Assembly (NCBI RefSeq): GCF_007830435.1
Contig: NZ_VLLC01000013.1
Location: forward strand, 50,222-114,221
DNA length: 64,000 nt
From: Desulfobotulus alkaliphilus
GTDB taxonomy: Bacteria > Desulfobacterota > Desulfobacteria > Desulfobacterales > ASO4-4
Direction of reading: 5' to 3'
The notes below the pieces were generated by a model. That model searched no databases, had not been told where the DNA came from, and saw only the letters and a list, made by a program, of their open reading frames with translations. A program made the translations under genes and the position numbers. Shown here in pieces: positions 28,284 through 37,867 of this stretch; the stretch's first letter is position 1; each line of letters starts with the position of its first letter.

Positions 28284-29015
28284 GTGGATACTTCATTTTC
28301 AAAACATCTGATTTTTGCGCTGGATTATCCGGATTTTGCATCGGCGGCTCCCATTCTGCCCCTCCTTGCGGGCAGGGTGGGGGTGGTGAAGATCGGGCTG
28401 GAGTTGTTTCTCGGGGAAGGCCCTGACATTGTTCCAAGAATCCGGGATAAAAGTGATGCGGAGGTTTTTTTGGATTTAAAACTCCATGATATTCCTGCAA
28501 CCGTGGAAAGAAGTGTGAGAAACCTTAAAAAACTGGGGGTGGATTATCTTACCCTGCATACGGCGGGCGGACGGGAGATGCTGTCTAAGGCTGCGGATGC
28601 CGCAGGGGGCAGCATGAAGCTTCTGGGGGTTACCGTACTCACCAGCAGCGGGCTTTCCACCCTGAAGGAGACGGGGCTGGAGCTGAAAGACGACGCGGCC
28701 ATGGAGGATCTGGTTAAAATACGGGCTGTCCTTGCCATGGAATCCGGGCTTTCCGGCGTGATATGTTCAGGCCATGAAGCCGCAGGGGTGAAGGAGAGGT
28801 GCGGGGCCGGGTTTCTTGCGGTGACACCGGGAATCCGTCCGGCATGGAGCCTTGGGAGGGGTGATGACCAGAAGCGGGTCATGACACCGGAACGGGCCCT
28901 TGCTGCGGGTGCGGACATGCTGGTGATCGGAAGACCCATCCGGGATGCGTCGGACCCCGGATGGGCAGCAGATCAGATTCTTAAGGAAATGGCAGGCGGA
29001 AAAGGGCCAGAATAA
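28284..29015 (+). CDS. pyrF: Orotidine 5'-phosphate decarboxylase
   Basis: The 243-residue TIM barrel makes UMP from OMP, the last step of pyrimidine synthesis. The active-site motif DLKLHDIPATVERS with its Asp-Lys-Asp array is present, as is LAVTPGIRP and the phosphate-binding IGRPIRDASDP near the C-terminus. The start is GTG 28284 behind CAGGAG. It is monocistronic and convergent with lysC. Confidence 0.95.
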   Translation: MDTSFSKHLIFALDYPDFASAAPILPLLAGRVGVVKIGLELFLGEGPDIVPRIRDKSDAEVFLDLKLHDIPATVERSVRNLKKLGVDYLTLHTAGGREMLSKAADAAGGSMKLLGVTVLTSSGLSTLKETGLELKDDAAMEDLVKIRAVLAMESGLSGVICSGHEAAGVKERCGAGFLAVTPGIRPAWSLGRGDDQKRVMTPERALAAGADMLVIGRPIRDASDPGWAADQILKEMAGGKGPE

Positions 29016-29073
29016 AAAGCAGTACGCCCAGAATCAGGGCAAAGCGGAGCTGGTCCGGGGTGAAGGCCTTCAT
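28981..29073 (-). CDS. Possible 30-residue membrane peptide after lysC
   Basis: Starting five bases after the lysC stop on the same strand, it reads MKAFTPDQLRFALILGVLLF then ILALFRLPFP: one clear hydrophobic helix after a polar N-terminus. It overlaps the 3' end of pyrF. The ribosome-binding site is weak. It resembles a real single-pass small protein, but no family is recognised and it could be chance. Confidence 0.3.
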   Translation of the reverse strand: MKAFTPDQLRFALILGVLLFILALFRLPFP

Positions 29074-29078
29074 TGTTT

Positions 29079-30311
29079 TCAACTGAGCTTTTCTTCGGGC
29101 CTGTCCAGACCGAAGGTCGTGTGGAGGGCACGCACGGCCAGTTCCGTGTATTTTTCTTCTATGATGCAGGAAATGCGGATTTCAGACGTGCTGATCATGA
29201 TCATATTGATGTTTTCCTCACACATGGCGGCAAACATTTTTGAGGCCACGCCGGAGTGATTTTTCATGCCCACGCCAATGACGGAAACCTTGGCGATGTT
29301 GGGATCAGCCATAACCTCTTCCGCACCGATTTCTTCGGCCACCTTTTTACTGATTTCGAGGGCGTCCCGGATATCCGTCTTGGGAACGGTAAAGGTAAAG
29401 TCTGTGATATTGCCGGACCGGGTATTCTGGATGATCATGTCCACGAGGATACCGGCCTCGGCAATGGGGTTTAAGATTCTGAAGGCAATCCCCGGACGGT
29501 CGGGTACGCCCTTGAGGGTAATTCTTGCCTCATTCTTGTTGCAGGTAACGCCGGAGACCACCAGGCGTTCCATATCCGCATCTTCCTGCATGACCATGGT
29601 TCCCTCCTCATCCTTGAAGGATGACCTTACGTGTACGGGTACGTTGTATTTTTTTGCAAATTCCACGGACCGGATCTGCAGCACCTTGGCGCCGAGGCTG
29701 GCCATTTCCAGCATTTCATCGTAGCTGACCCTGGAGAGTTTCCGGGCTTTTTTGCAGATATTGGGGTCTGTGGTATAGACACCGTCCACATCCGTATAAA
29801 TTTCACAGGTGTCTGCCTTGAGTGCTGCGGCAATGGCCACGGCGGAGGTATCGGAACCGCCCCGGCCCAAGGTGGTGATGTTGCCTTCGGCATCGCTGCC
29901 CTGAAAGCCTGCCACAATGACAATCTGCCCGTCATCGAGGAGCCTGCGGATGCGGGAGGCTCCGATATTGAGGATGCGGGCCGCACCGCAGGAGCAGTCC
30001 GTGACCACCTCCGCCTGAAATCCCAGCAGGGATGTGGCCTGATATCCCATGCATTTTAAAATCATGGCCAGCAGGGCTACGGTGGTCTGTTCCCCTGTGG
30101 CCAGAAGAACATCCATCTCCCGTTTATCCGGTCGTTCGCAGGCCTCCTCGGCCATGGCAATCAGTCTGTCCGTGGTGCCGGACATGGCGGAAAGTACCAC
30201 CACCACCTTGTCTCCGGCATCATAGGTTCTGGCAACCCTGCGGGCGACATTGCGTATGCGGTCAATGTCGCCGACGGAAGTGCCTCCGTACTTCTGTACG
30301 ATCAGTCCCAT
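29079..30311 (-). CDS. lysC: Aspartate kinase
   Basis: The 410-residue enzyme phosphorylates aspartate for lysine, threonine and methionine synthesis. It starts at ATG 30311 ([19 protein letters not shown]); the upstream frame crosses a terminator. Kinase motifs are KYGGTSVG and [16 protein letters not shown]. Two C-terminal ACT domains (about residues 270-400) should bind feedback inhibitors. Two terminator-like hairpins separate it from tsaE, so it may have its own promoter or be attenuated. Confidence 0.95.
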   Translation of the reverse strand: MGLIVQKYGGTSVGDIDRIRNVARRVARTYDAGDKVVVVLSAMSGTTDRLIAMAEEACERPDKREMDVLLATGEQTTVALLAMILKCMGYQATSLLGFQAEVVTDCSCGAARILNIGASRIRRLLDDGQIVIVAGFQGSDAEGNITTLGRGGSDTSAVAIAAALKADTCEIYTDVDGVYTTDPNICKKARKLSRVSYDEMLEMASLGAKVLQIRSVEFAKKYNVPVHVRSSFKDEEGTMVMQEDADMERLVVSGVTCNKNEARITLKGVPDRPGIAFRILNPIAEAGILVDMIIQNTRSGNITDFTFTVPKTDIRDALEISKKVAEEIGAEEVMADPNIAKVSVIGVGMKNHSGVASKMFAAMCEENINMIMISTSEIRISCIIEEKYTELAVRALHTTFGLDRPEEKLS

Positions 30312-30335
30312 GACAAAACCCCTCCTCCGAGGCCT

Positions 30336-30362
30336 AAAAAAAATATCCGTATAAGCCGGATA
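30336..30362 (-). terminator. Hairpin with T run in the lysC leader
   Basis: On the minus strand TATCCG pairs with CGGATA across a 7-base loop and is followed by TATTTTTTTT, 25 bases before the lysC start. A neighbouring AGGT-T6-ACCT stem (30367-30379) could compete with it. This may be an attenuator. Confidence 0.6.
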
Positions 30363-30402
30363 CGCAGGTAAAAAACCTGTTGCTGAAAGGGTGGTAAAGC
30401 CC

Positions 30403-30444
30403 AAAAAAAGCCTTTTCCTTTTATGACCATAAGGAGAGGCTTTT
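30403..30444 (-). terminator. Intrinsic terminator after tsaE
   Basis: On the minus strand AAAAGCCTCTCCTT pairs with AAGGAAAAGGCTTTT, followed by T. It lies 23 bases after the tsaE stop and should end the phoH-tsaE transcript. Confidence 0.75.
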
Positions 30445-30466
30445 CATCAGGTATCCTTATCCGATT

Positions 30467-30952
30467 TTATACCGGATGGCTGTCTTGTTGCCAGCTCCTT
30501 AGCAGATCCTGAAAATGAAGTCCAGAGGCCTGTGCACGGATAGTGCGTTCACTTTCCCCATGAATTTCAATGTGGATTTCCAGATCAAAGATTTCCATAC
30601 CTTCCATGCGTTCAGCCCATTCCACCACGGTGACGGCTTCCGAGGCCATGAGTTCATAAAGACCGATGTCAAAAACCTCATCGCTGTGGGAAAGGCGGTA
30701 GAGGTCCGCATGGTGCAGGGGCAGCCGGGCGTCATAGGAATGGATCAGGGCATAGGAGGGGCTTGTGACATAGCTGCCTTCGGCCACGCCAAGGCCCGAG
30801 GCAAGGCCCTGAACAAAGTGGGTTTTCCCGGCTCCCAGATCACCGGAAAGGGCGATGCGGCAGGGGCTGTGAATCCGCAGGCCCAGGCTTTCAGCAAGTC
30901 TGAAGCTTTCTTCCGGAGAGCGGCTTTGCCGTGTGATACTCAGGATTTCCAT
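30467..30952 (-). CDS. tsaE: tRNA threonylcarbamoyladenosine biosynthesis ATPase TsaE
   Basis: The 161-residue P-loop ATPase works with TsaB, TsaC and TsaD to make t6A37 on ANN-decoding tRNAs. Walker A is GDLGAGKTHF; further conserved are VTSPSYALIHSY and HHADLYRL, and the VVEWAERM segment. The gene overlaps the end of nnr by 13 bases. It is the last gene before the terminator. Confidence 0.93.
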   Translation of the reverse strand: MEILSITRQSRSPEESFRLAESLGLRIHSPCRIALSGDLGAGKTHFVQGLASGLGVAEGSYVTSPSYALIHSYDARLPLHHADLYRLSHSDEVFDIGLYELMASEAVTVVEWAERMEGMEIFDLEIHIEIHGESERTIRAQASGLHFQDLLRSWQQDSHPV

Positions 30953-32508
30953 GCTGATCCTGTTGTGATTGATTTAAAAATTTCCGGAAGGACTGCAGCC
31001 ACTTCCGATGGGAGATACCCTTGGGGGCCCTGTTTTTCCGCCAGATGATCCGCTGCCATACCGTGTAAAAAAGCCCCAAGGGGGGCTGCCGTATCTGCGG
31101 GTTTTCCCTGGGCCATGAGTCCTGCAATAATGCCGCACAGCACATCACCGGAGCCGCCCGTGGCCATGCCGGGGTTTCCCTCGGTGATAATGCGGCAGAG
31201 GCCTTGGGGCGTTGCAGTTATGGTAGCCGCACCCTTGAGCAGAAGGTGGCAGTCCTTTTCCATGGCAAAATCTCTGGCGGCACGGATACGGTCTTCCTGC
31301 ACGGCCTGAACGGACATGCCGCAGAGCCTTGCCATTTCACCGGGATGGGGGGTGAGCACGCAGGCTTCTTTTTTACAAGAGAGCAGATCCATGAGATCCC
31401 CATGCTGGGCCAGCAGGTTCAGGGCGTCCGCATCCAGTACAAGGGGCAGGGGGCTTTCCAGAAGGATGCGGAGCATGGCTGCAGCTGTTTTTCCCGTGCC
31501 CATACCCGGTCCTGCGGCGGCAAGGCTTTTTCCTGCAAGCAAGGGCAAGAGGTTTTCTGTCGCTTGACTGGAAAAGCCTTTGCCATCGCCCTTAAGGCCC
31601 TGCACCATGATTTCCGGGAGTATTCCCGGAAGGGGCAGGCTGGTTTCCGGCACGGCAAGGCTTATGAGGCCGCAGCCGGACCGGAGGGCGCCTGTGGCGG
31701 CAAGTACGGCGGCTCCCCTTGTGGCAGGGGCTCCGGCCACAAGGAGGAGATGGCCAAAATGTCCCTTGTGGCTGGCGGCGGATCGCTTCGGAAGCTGCGC
31801 CGCAGCCCATTTCTTTGTCACCTGTTCCACTCTGGGGGGATATTTTTGGCTGATGACTTCGGGTATGCCGATGTCCACCACATGGATTTTTCCGCTGTGG
31901 CTGCGGCCCGGTTCCAGAAGAAGGCCGGGTTTGGCAAATCCGAAGGTGATGGTATGGCTGGCCTTCAGGGCCTTTCCCTGTATGGCTCCCGTATCCGCAT
32001 GGATGCCGGAAGGAATGTCCAGACTCACCACGGCTCCGCCGGATTCTTTTACCCTTTCCATGAGTCCGGCATAAAAACCCTGTACGGGGCGATCCAGCCC
32101 GATGCCGAAAAGGGCATCCACAAAGAGATCTGCCCGAAAAAGTGCCTGCTCAGGGCCTTTCAGGGCAGCAGCATCTTCTGCCATAAAAACCCTGCCACCG
32201 GCCTTTTCATAAAGGGTCTTGTTGATGCGGCTTTCGGGACTGAGTTTTTCTGGTGGGCCCGCCAGCAGCACATGGATGTCCCAGCCCCAGCCCAGAAGGT
32301 AACGGGCGGCCACCCATCCGTCCCCCCCATTGTTGCCTGTGCCGCAGAGAACCAGAACAGATTTTTTTCTTAAGGGGAAGTTGTCAGAGATGATGCGTGC
32401 AGACTCCCGGCCTGCGGTTTCCATCAGGATACGGCCGGGAAGTCCGAAGTTTTCCATGGTGTCTTTGTCCATGGCAGCCATGGATGCCGCTGTTGCCAGA
32501 GGCCGCAT
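30940..32508 (-). CDS. nnr: Bifunctional NAD(P)HX epimerase/dehydratase
   Basis: The 522-residue repair enzyme restores hydrated NAD(P)H. Residues 1-215 form the YjeF_N epimerase domain (VLCGTGNNGGDGWVAARYL; DALFGIGLDRPVQG); residues 225-505 form the ADP/ATP-dependent dehydratase (GHFGHLLLVAGAPATRGAAV; LTPHPGEMARL; GMATGGSGDVLCGIIAGLMA). The start at 32508 lies three bases after the pdxJ stop. In many relatives acpS lies between pdxJ and this gene; it is absent here. Confidence 0.94.
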   Translation of the reverse strand: MRPLATAASMAAMDKDTMENFGLPGRILMETAGRESARIISDNFPLRKKSVLVLCGTGNNGGDGWVAARYLLGWGWDIHVLLAGPPEKLSPESRINKTLYEKAGGRVFMAEDAAALKGPEQALFRADLFVDALFGIGLDRPVQGFYAGLMERVKESGGAVVSLDIPSGIHADTGAIQGKALKASHTITFGFAKPGLLLEPGRSHSGKIHVVDIGIPEVISQKYPPRVEQVTKKWAAAQLPKRSAASHKGHFGHLLLVAGAPATRGAAVLAATGALRSGCGLISLAVPETSLPLPGILPEIMVQGLKGDGKGFSSQATENLLPLLAGKSLAAAGPGMGTGKTAAAMLRILLESPLPLVLDADALNLLAQHGDLMDLLSCKKEACVLTPHPGEMARLCGMSVQAVQEDRIRAARDFAMEKDCHLLLKGAATITATPQGLCRIITEGNPGMATGGSGDVLCGIIAGLMAQGKPADTAAPLGAFLHGMAADHLAEKQGPQGYLPSEVAAVLPEIFKSITTGSAWKS

Positions 32509-32511
32509 GGC

Positions 32512-33231
32512 CTAAAGTTCCCGGATCAGCTCAGCCATGCGGCGGACGGCATTTTCCATGCCCACAAGGGCTGCATGGGATACAATGCTGTGGCCGATAC
32601 TGAACTCGTCAATTTCGTGAACCCCTTTGAAGGCCTGAATGGAACGGTAGCAGATGCCGTGGCCCGCATTGACGCCAAGGCCGATTTCCTTGCCCCTGCG
32701 GGCGGCCATCAGAAGGGCTTCAAAGGCCTTTGCCTTTTCTCTGGTGTCTGTGGTTTCGCAGAAGCTTCCCGTATGCAGTTCCACATACCGGGCGCCCACG
32801 GCTTTGGAGGCTTCGATCTGGGCCATGTCCGGATCCACAAATAGACAGGTGGGAATCCCCGCACTTTTTAAGGTTTCTATGGCATTGGTGACGGAAGCCC
32901 TATGGGCCAGCACATCCAGCCCGCCTTCGGTGGTAACTTCTTCCCTGCGTTCCGGCACAAGGGTCACAAGGTCAGGAAGGACTTCCAGGGCAAATTCCAG
33001 CATTTCAGATGTGGCGGCCATTTCAAGGATCAGCCGGGTCTGCACCGTATCCCTGAGGATGCGCACGTCCCTTTCCTTGATATGCCGCCGGTCTTCCCGC
33101 AGATGCACCACAATGGCATCGGCACCGGCAAGTTCAGCGATAACGGCTGCGGCCACGGGGTCCGGGTAATTGGTTTTCCGGGCTTCCCTGAGGGTGGCAA
33201 TGTGATCCACATTTACGGCGAGTCTGGGCAT
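32512..33231 (-). CDS. pdxJ: Pyridoxine 5'-phosphate synthase
   Basis: The 239-residue TIM barrel condenses 3-amino-2-oxopropyl phosphate with deoxyxylulose phosphate to form PNP. It begins MPRLAVNVDHIATLREARKT, the family signature, and has VHLREDRRHIKERDV and VNAGHGICYRSIQAF. AGGAGG precedes the ATG. It lies in the phoH-tsaE operon after ybeY. Confidence 0.97.
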   Translation of the reverse strand: MPRLAVNVDHIATLREARKTNYPDPVAAAVIAELAGADAIVVHLREDRRHIKERDVRILRDTVQTRLILEMAATSEMLEFALEVLPDLVTLVPERREEVTTEGGLDVLAHRASVTNAIETLKSAGIPTCLFVDPDMAQIEASKAVGARYVELHTGSFCETTDTREKAKAFEALLMAARRGKEIGLGVNAGHGICYRSIQAFKGVHEIDEFSIGHSIVSHAALVGMENAVRRMAELIREL

Positions 33232-33256
33232 GGGAACCTCCTTGGGTTTTTAAGGA

Positions 33257-33724
33257 TCAGGGGTCAAGCCATCCTGCAAGCTGGTCATTGTTTTCCAGCA
33301 TGCGAACCAGTTCGGTGCTCTTTTTTTCCATCTCGGCTTCTGCATCCGGGCCTTTTTCATGGTCAAAGCCCACAAGGTGGAGAATGCCGTGTACCATCAG
33401 TTGGGTGATGCGGATATCCGGGTTCATTTCCCACTCTCTGGCTTCCTTCAGGGCTGTTTCCGTGGAAATCACCACATCCCCGAGAAGATCGGGGTTGATT
33501 TCGGAAAATTCTCCCTCGTGCATGGCAAAGGCCAGAACATTGGTGCTTTTATCCACATTTCTGTATTCGAGGTTGATCTCCCGCATGGCTTCATCATCCA
33601 CAAAGAGAAGGGAGAGTTCTGCCTCAGGATATCCCAAGGCGCTTAAGATGCGCATCGCCTTTTCCGTCAGGATCTCTTCGTTGAGCATCATCAGATTCTG
33701 GGAGTTGTCGATCTGTATGGGCAT
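33257..33724 (-). CDS. ybeY: Endoribonuclease YbeY
   Basis: The 155-residue zinc RNase acts in 16S rRNA 3' maturation and 70S quality control. The zinc motif H-x3-H-x5-H is seen in HGILHLVGFDHE. The ATG at 33724 ([18 protein letters not shown]) is taken; the frame continues upstream inside the preceding gene without conservation. The first 101 bases overlap the 3' end of the 7TM-HD gene, an unusually long overlap. Confidence 0.93.
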   Translation of the reverse strand: MPIQIDNSQNLMMLNEEILTEKAMRILSALGYPEAELSLLFVDDEAMREINLEYRNVDKSTNVLAFAMHEGEFSEINPDLLGDVVISTETALKEAREWEMNPDIRITQLMVHGILHLVGFDHEKGPDAEAEMEKKSTELVRMLENNDQLAGWLDP

Positions 33725-36014
33725 GTTTTTTCTTCTGTCCTCCAGGGGCGGCACTTTCCGCATATTCAATGCGGTGGTGGTAGATACCCGTAAGAATTTT
33801 ATTGAAGCTCCGGGCAATTCTGTGCAGGTCTTTTAAGGTGATGTCGCATTCATCCAGCTGGGAGTCTGAAAAGATATTGTTGATCATTTTCTGCACCAGC
33901 CCCTGTATGCGGGCAGCTGTGGGATTTTCCAGGGTGCGGGAAGCCGCTTCCACCACATCGGCCATCATGACAATGGCCGCCTCCCGGCTCTGGGGTCTGG
34001 GGCCGGGGTAGCGGTAGTCATCGGCATTGATATTGTCTGCCTCTCCCTTTTGGGCCTTGGCCTTTTCATAGAAAAATTTGATGAGGCTGCGACCATGGTG
34101 CTGGGCAATGATATCCGTAATGGCTTCCCCCAGTTTGTGCTTTTTGGCCATGGAGATGCCATCACGGACATGGGTGATAAGGATGAGGGCGGACATGGAA
34201 GGGGCCAGTTTGTCGTGGCTGTTTTTTCCACCACCTTGATTTTCTATGAAGTAAAGGGGTTTTGAGAGTTTTCCGATGTCGTGGTAATACCCGCCCACCC
34301 TTGCCAGCAGGGAATTGGCACCGATTTCCGAAGCGGCCGCTTCAGCCAGGGTTCCCACTATCATGGCGTGGTTGTAGGTTCCCGGTGCTTCCAGCATGAG
34401 CCGTCTGAGCAGGGGCTGGTCCGGGTTGGCCAGCTCTAAAAGCTTGATGTCCGTGGTGTAGTCAAAGAGAATTTCCAGAAGGGGAGCCATGCCCGCCGTC
34501 AGGATTCCCGAAAGCATACCGCCGGTAAAGGCAAAGATCAGGGTCCAGGCCATGAGGGGCGGGGAGAAGCTTTCCATCTGCAGAAAGAGTCCCATGGCCA
34601 GGGCCATCTGAAAGAGGCCCAGTTTCCAGCCGGCCTTGACAAAGACCTTGCGTTCCCTGCAGTCCTGCATCCAGTAGGCGCCCATGGCGCCGCTGAGGAT
34701 GAAGAAGAAGGCAAGGGGCAGATCCGCCTTCAGGATAATGGCCACAAGGCTGCCCATGATCAGGGCAAAGGGCAGGCCCTGGGCCATGGAGAAGAAGAGG
34801 CAGACCAGCATGGCGGCACCGGCTACGGGCAGGGCCATGAGCAGAGGTGCAGGCGTGGCAAAGGTGCCTGCCTCACTGATCATGGGAAGGATAAGGATGT
34901 GAAATCCCTTGGACATGGCCAGCACAGCGATGAGTACGGTACTGAGAAAAAAGATGTTTTTGTTGGGATTGCGGGTCTGGGACAGGGGGCGCCGGAAACA
35001 GAGGCAGTATCCGGTCAGAAGAATGAAAAGGCTCAGAAGAAGGCTGCCGGAATTGCTGCGGAAGATATCCTGGGTCCGGATCTGGGAAGCCAGGGCGTCC
35101 AGCTTGATTTTATGCAGATCCGTCACCCTTTCTCCTTCCCGAAGGAGCATTTCTTCTGCCTTGATCTGGTAGAGAACCGGCTTGACAAGGCTTGTGGCTT
35201 CCTGCATGCGCTTCTGGGTTTCGCTGCGGTTCAGGGTGATGTTGGGCCGGATGAGCCGCTGGCTGAGGTCCACAATGAGGTTGATATGGTTGTAGTGCAT
35301 CCCCCGCAGCAGGGGTTCGCCCACAATGCGGACCATGGTCCGGGCCTGATCAGGTCCGTAAAAGCGGCGCAGGTTGGTTTCCGTGGTTTCCTTCTCAGAA
35401 TCCAGGGTTCTCAGGGTTATGCCCCTGTCCTGATCTTCCAGCAGAATGTTTTTATTGGCAACCACGCCGTTTTCAAAGATGGCCCTGAGGATTTCTGTTA
35501 TTTTATCTTCTATGCCCTGGGAAAAATTTTCCCTTTCCAGCAGCCGGAAGGCCCCGTCACTGACGGGAATTCCCAGCAGATTCTCAAAACGGGGTTTGGC
35601 AGCCCATATTTTCTGGGAACGGATGTTTTCCGGCGGTGTGGGCGTGATGCCTTCCACGGGAAGGGGCAGGGGCTCTTCCAGAATGCTGCGCATTTCCTGA
35701 AAACCGGACTGCACCCCGCTGATGGTCCTGCTCCCCATCGTTGCATCAAGATCATACACCGTGAGTACGGAGGCTGCGGCCAGCTGGCGGCTGGTTTCCG
35801 TGGCCTCACTGTTTTCAATGATGAAGTCTCTGGGAGCCTTGATGCTCCTTGGTGCCACGTCCCCGGCTTCCAGATTGTAGTAAAGGGAAGGCATGCCGGG
35901 GATCAGCATCAGGGCAAGGGAGGCCATAATCAAAGAAAGCATACCCAGCCGGACACCGTTATGGGTTCCGAGAAAACGGGCCACAGCCTTTTTCCGTTGG
36001 GAAAGATTTGTCAT
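33624..36014 (-). CDS. 7TM receptor with HD hydrolase domain (PgpH/YqfF family)
   Basis: The 796-residue protein has an N-terminal TM (about 22-42), an extracytoplasmic 7TMR-HDED domain (about 45-320), a cluster of TM helices (about 330-510) and a cytoplasmic HD domain ([43 protein letters not shown]). In PgpH this domain degrades cyclic di-AMP; the substrate here is not shown. The last ~35 residues ([20 protein letters not shown] onward) are read through the ybeY start and are basic and probably disordered. It overlaps phoH by four bases. Confidence 0.9.
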   Translation of the reverse strand: MTNLSQRKKAVARFLGTHNGVRLGMLSLIMASLALMLIPGMPSLYYNLEAGDVAPRSIKAPRDFIIENSEATETSRQLAAASVLTVYDLDATMGSRTISGVQSGFQEMRSILEEPLPLPVEGITPTPPENIRSQKIWAAKPRFENLLGIPVSDGAFRLLERENFSQGIEDKITEILRAIFENGVVANKNILLEDQDRGITLRTLDSEKETTETNLRRFYGPDQARTMVRIVGEPLLRGMHYNHINLIVDLSQRLIRPNITLNRSETQKRMQEATSLVKPVLYQIKAEEMLLREGERVTDLHKIKLDALASQIRTQDIFRSNSGSLLLSLFILLTGYCLCFRRPLSQTRNPNKNIFFLSTVLIAVLAMSKGFHILILPMISEAGTFATPAPLLMALPVAGAAMLVCLFFSMAQGLPFALIMGSLVAIILKADLPLAFFFILSGAMGAYWMQDCRERKVFVKAGWKLGLFQMALAMGLFLQMESFSPPLMAWTLIFAFTGGMLSGILTAGMAPLLEILFDYTTDIKLLELANPDQPLLRRLMLEAPGTYNHAMIVGTLAEAAASEIGANSLLARVGGYYHDIGKLSKPLYFIENQGGGKNSHDKLAPSMSALILITHVRDGISMAKKHKLGEAITDIIAQHHGRSLIKFFYEKAKAQKGEADNINADDYRYPGPRPQSREAAIVMMADVVEAASRTLENPTAARIQGLVQKMINNIFSDSQLDECDITLKDLHRIARSFNKILTGIYHHRIEYAESAAPGGQKKKHAHTDRQLPESDDAQRRDPDGKGDAHLKRLGIS

Positions 36015-37021
36015 GGTAACTGCGGCCGGAGTTCCTCCATGCCGTTCTCCTTTGCCTGAAGTTTTTCATAGGCATTGATGATGCGCCGGACGATGTGATG
36101 GCGCACCACATCCTTCTGATCGAAAAAGGTAAAGGCAATCCCTTCTATGTCCTGGAGGATGTCCACGGCCTGAAGCAGCCCGGATTTTTTTTTGCTGGGC
36201 AGGTCTATCTGGGTGACATCTCCCGTCACAATGGTTTTTGAATTGAAACCAATGCGGGTAAGAAACATCTTCATCTGTTCCGTTGTGGTGTTCTGGGCCT
36301 CATCCAGAATGATGAAGGCATCGTTTAAGGTCCGGCCCCTCATGAAGGCCAGGGGGGCCACCTCAATGACTCCCTGCTGGATAAAACCTTCGGCCTTTTC
36401 AAACTTCATCATATCATGCAATGCATCATAAAGGGGACGAAGGTAGGGGTCAATCTTTTCTGCAAGATCTCCGGGAAGAAAACCTAGGGATTCCCCGGCT
36501 TCCACGGCGGGACGGGTCAGGATGATGCGGTTTACCTCGCCCCGGCTGAGGGCTGCCACGGCCATGGCCATGGCCAGATAGGTTTTTCCCGTGCCCGCAG
36601 GACCGATGCCAAACACAATATCATGATTGCGGATGGCTTCGATGTAGCTTTTCTGGTTGGGATTTTTGGGTGTGATGCAGCGTTTGTTTGCAGTAACGTA
36701 GATGGTGTCCAGAAAGATCTCCTTGAGGTTCACCTTATCGTTGGCCTGAATGGCCTGTACTGCATAGTCGATGTCATTGGGGTATACGGGGTAGCCCTTG
36801 CGCAGCAGGCCGTAGAGCTGGTCCAGAACCTTTCTTGCAAGCTGGACCTGGGAGGTTTCCCCTTCCATGAGAAGCTGATCTCCCCTGGAATGGAGGGAGA
36901 TGGCAAGGCTTGAGGCAATGCGGTGGAGGTTTCTGTTCTGCTCGCCAAAGAGCTGGCGTGCAAGCATGGGGTCATCAAAGGCATGGTTTGCCTGAATGCT
37001 GTTTTTTTTCTGGTTTTTCAT
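36011..37021 (-). CDS. PhoH-family ATPase (YbeZ-like)
   Basis: The 336-residue P-loop protein has Walker [16 protein letters not shown] and Walker [13 protein letters not shown], as in PhoH/YbeZ. YbeZ partners with YbeY in rRNA processing, and ybeY lies two genes downstream. The N-terminal part (residues 40-110) resembles a KH-like RNA-binding region. The start [15 protein letters not shown] follows the divergent gap to cvpA. It is the first gene of the minus-strand operon. Confidence 0.93.
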   Translation of the reverse strand: MKNQKKNSIQANHAFDDPMLARQLFGEQNRNLHRIASSLAISLHSRGDQLLMEGETSQVQLARKVLDQLYGLLRKGYPVYPNDIDYAVQAIQANDKVNLKEIFLDTIYVTANKRCITPKNPNQKSYIEAIRNHDIVFGIGPAGTGKTYLAMAMAVAALSRGEVNRIILTRPAVEAGESLGFLPGDLAEKIDPYLRPLYDALHDMMKFEKAEGFIQQGVIEVAPLAFMRGRTLNDAFIILDEAQNTTTEQMKMFLTRIGFNSKTIVTGDVTQIDLPSKKKSGLLQAVDILQDIEGIAFTFFDQKDVVRHHIVRRIINAYEKLQAKENGMEELRPQLP

Positions 37022-37327
37022 ACCTGTTCGGCGGAGTGCGCCGTCCTGTGTTGACGTATGCCGGCCTTAAGAAAGCACGCAGCCCCAGTCCCCTTAAGAT
37101 TCTTTTTTGGGGGGGTGGGGCAGGGGTATCCGGCGGTCCGGCCAGATCCATCCTTTCGGACAGATCTTCATAGCATATTCTATTTTCCAAAGGCAAACAT
37201 CAGAATCGGTGAAAGAAGTTCCGTTTTATTGACGCCATGGGGGGGATCTGTTACGGAAAATCCTGCAAATTCTCTTTGTCGTATCCGTACCGTTCCATTT
37301 TCCTCTCCCCTGAAAGGAATACTTTTT
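37022..37327. other. Divergent intergenic region phoH / cvpA
   Basis: This 306-bp gap should hold the promoters of both operons. It has a T6-G7 tract near 37100 and two CTTAAG hexamers. I cannot point to a convincing -35/-10 pair on either strand. Confidence 0.5.
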
Positions 37328-37867
37328 ATGAATCCGCTGGATATCGCCATACTCTGTATTGTGGGCTTCTGCCTGATCCGTGGTATTTTCCGGGGCCTGA
37401 TCCGGGAGGTTTCTTCCATTATCGGCGTACTGGCGGGGTTTTATGCGGCCTATACCTACTACCCCATGCTGACGGAAATGATCTCCCGCTGGTTTGCGGA
37501 CCTTGAACTGGCAAAAATGCTGGCCTTTCTTGCGATTTTTCTGGGCATCTTTATACTGGTTGCCCTCTTGGGCTCTTTGATCCGCATGGTCCTTTCCGTT
37601 GTATTTCTGGGCTGGGTGGATCGTCTGGCCGGGGGCGGTTTCGGTTTTGTAAAGGGCGTTCTTATTGTTTCTGTGGTTCTGGTGGCACTGGCATCCTTTC
37701 TGCCAAAGGAAAACAGCCTCTTGCCGGAATCCCGCCTTGCCCCCAATGTTCTTGTGGTATCCGAGGGGCTGGCCGCACTTGTGCCTGAGGATATGAAAAA
37801 ACAGTTCTATGAAAAGGCGGGTTCCTTGAAAAAAGTCTGGCAGGAAAGGGAAAAAAAGACGTTTTGA
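37328..37867 (+). CDS. cvpA: CvpA family membrane protein
   Basis: The 179-residue protein has four hydrophobic segments in its first 130 residues (NPLDIAILCIVGFCLIRGIF onward), followed by a charged C-terminal tail. CvpA proteins are needed for colicin V production in E. coli and affect envelope homeostasis; exact function is unclear. The ATG at 37328 (MNPLDIAIL) is the family start; the frame upstream is low-complexity. Its stop overlaps the mazG TTG start. Confidence 0.88.
   Translation: MNPLDIAILCIVGFCLIRGIFRGLIREVSSIIGVLAGFYAAYTYYPMLTEMISRWFADLELAKMLAFLAIFLGIFILVALLGSLIRMVLSVVFLGWVDRLAGGGFGFVKGVLIVSVVLVALASFLPKENSLLPESRLAPNVLVVSEGLAALVPEDMKKQFYEKAGSLKKVWQEREKKTF

Noticed and set aside
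30312..30466. Lysine riboswitch before lysC
   Set aside because: The leader is only about 150 bases and lacks the recognisable five-stem core; only terminator-like hairpins are seen.
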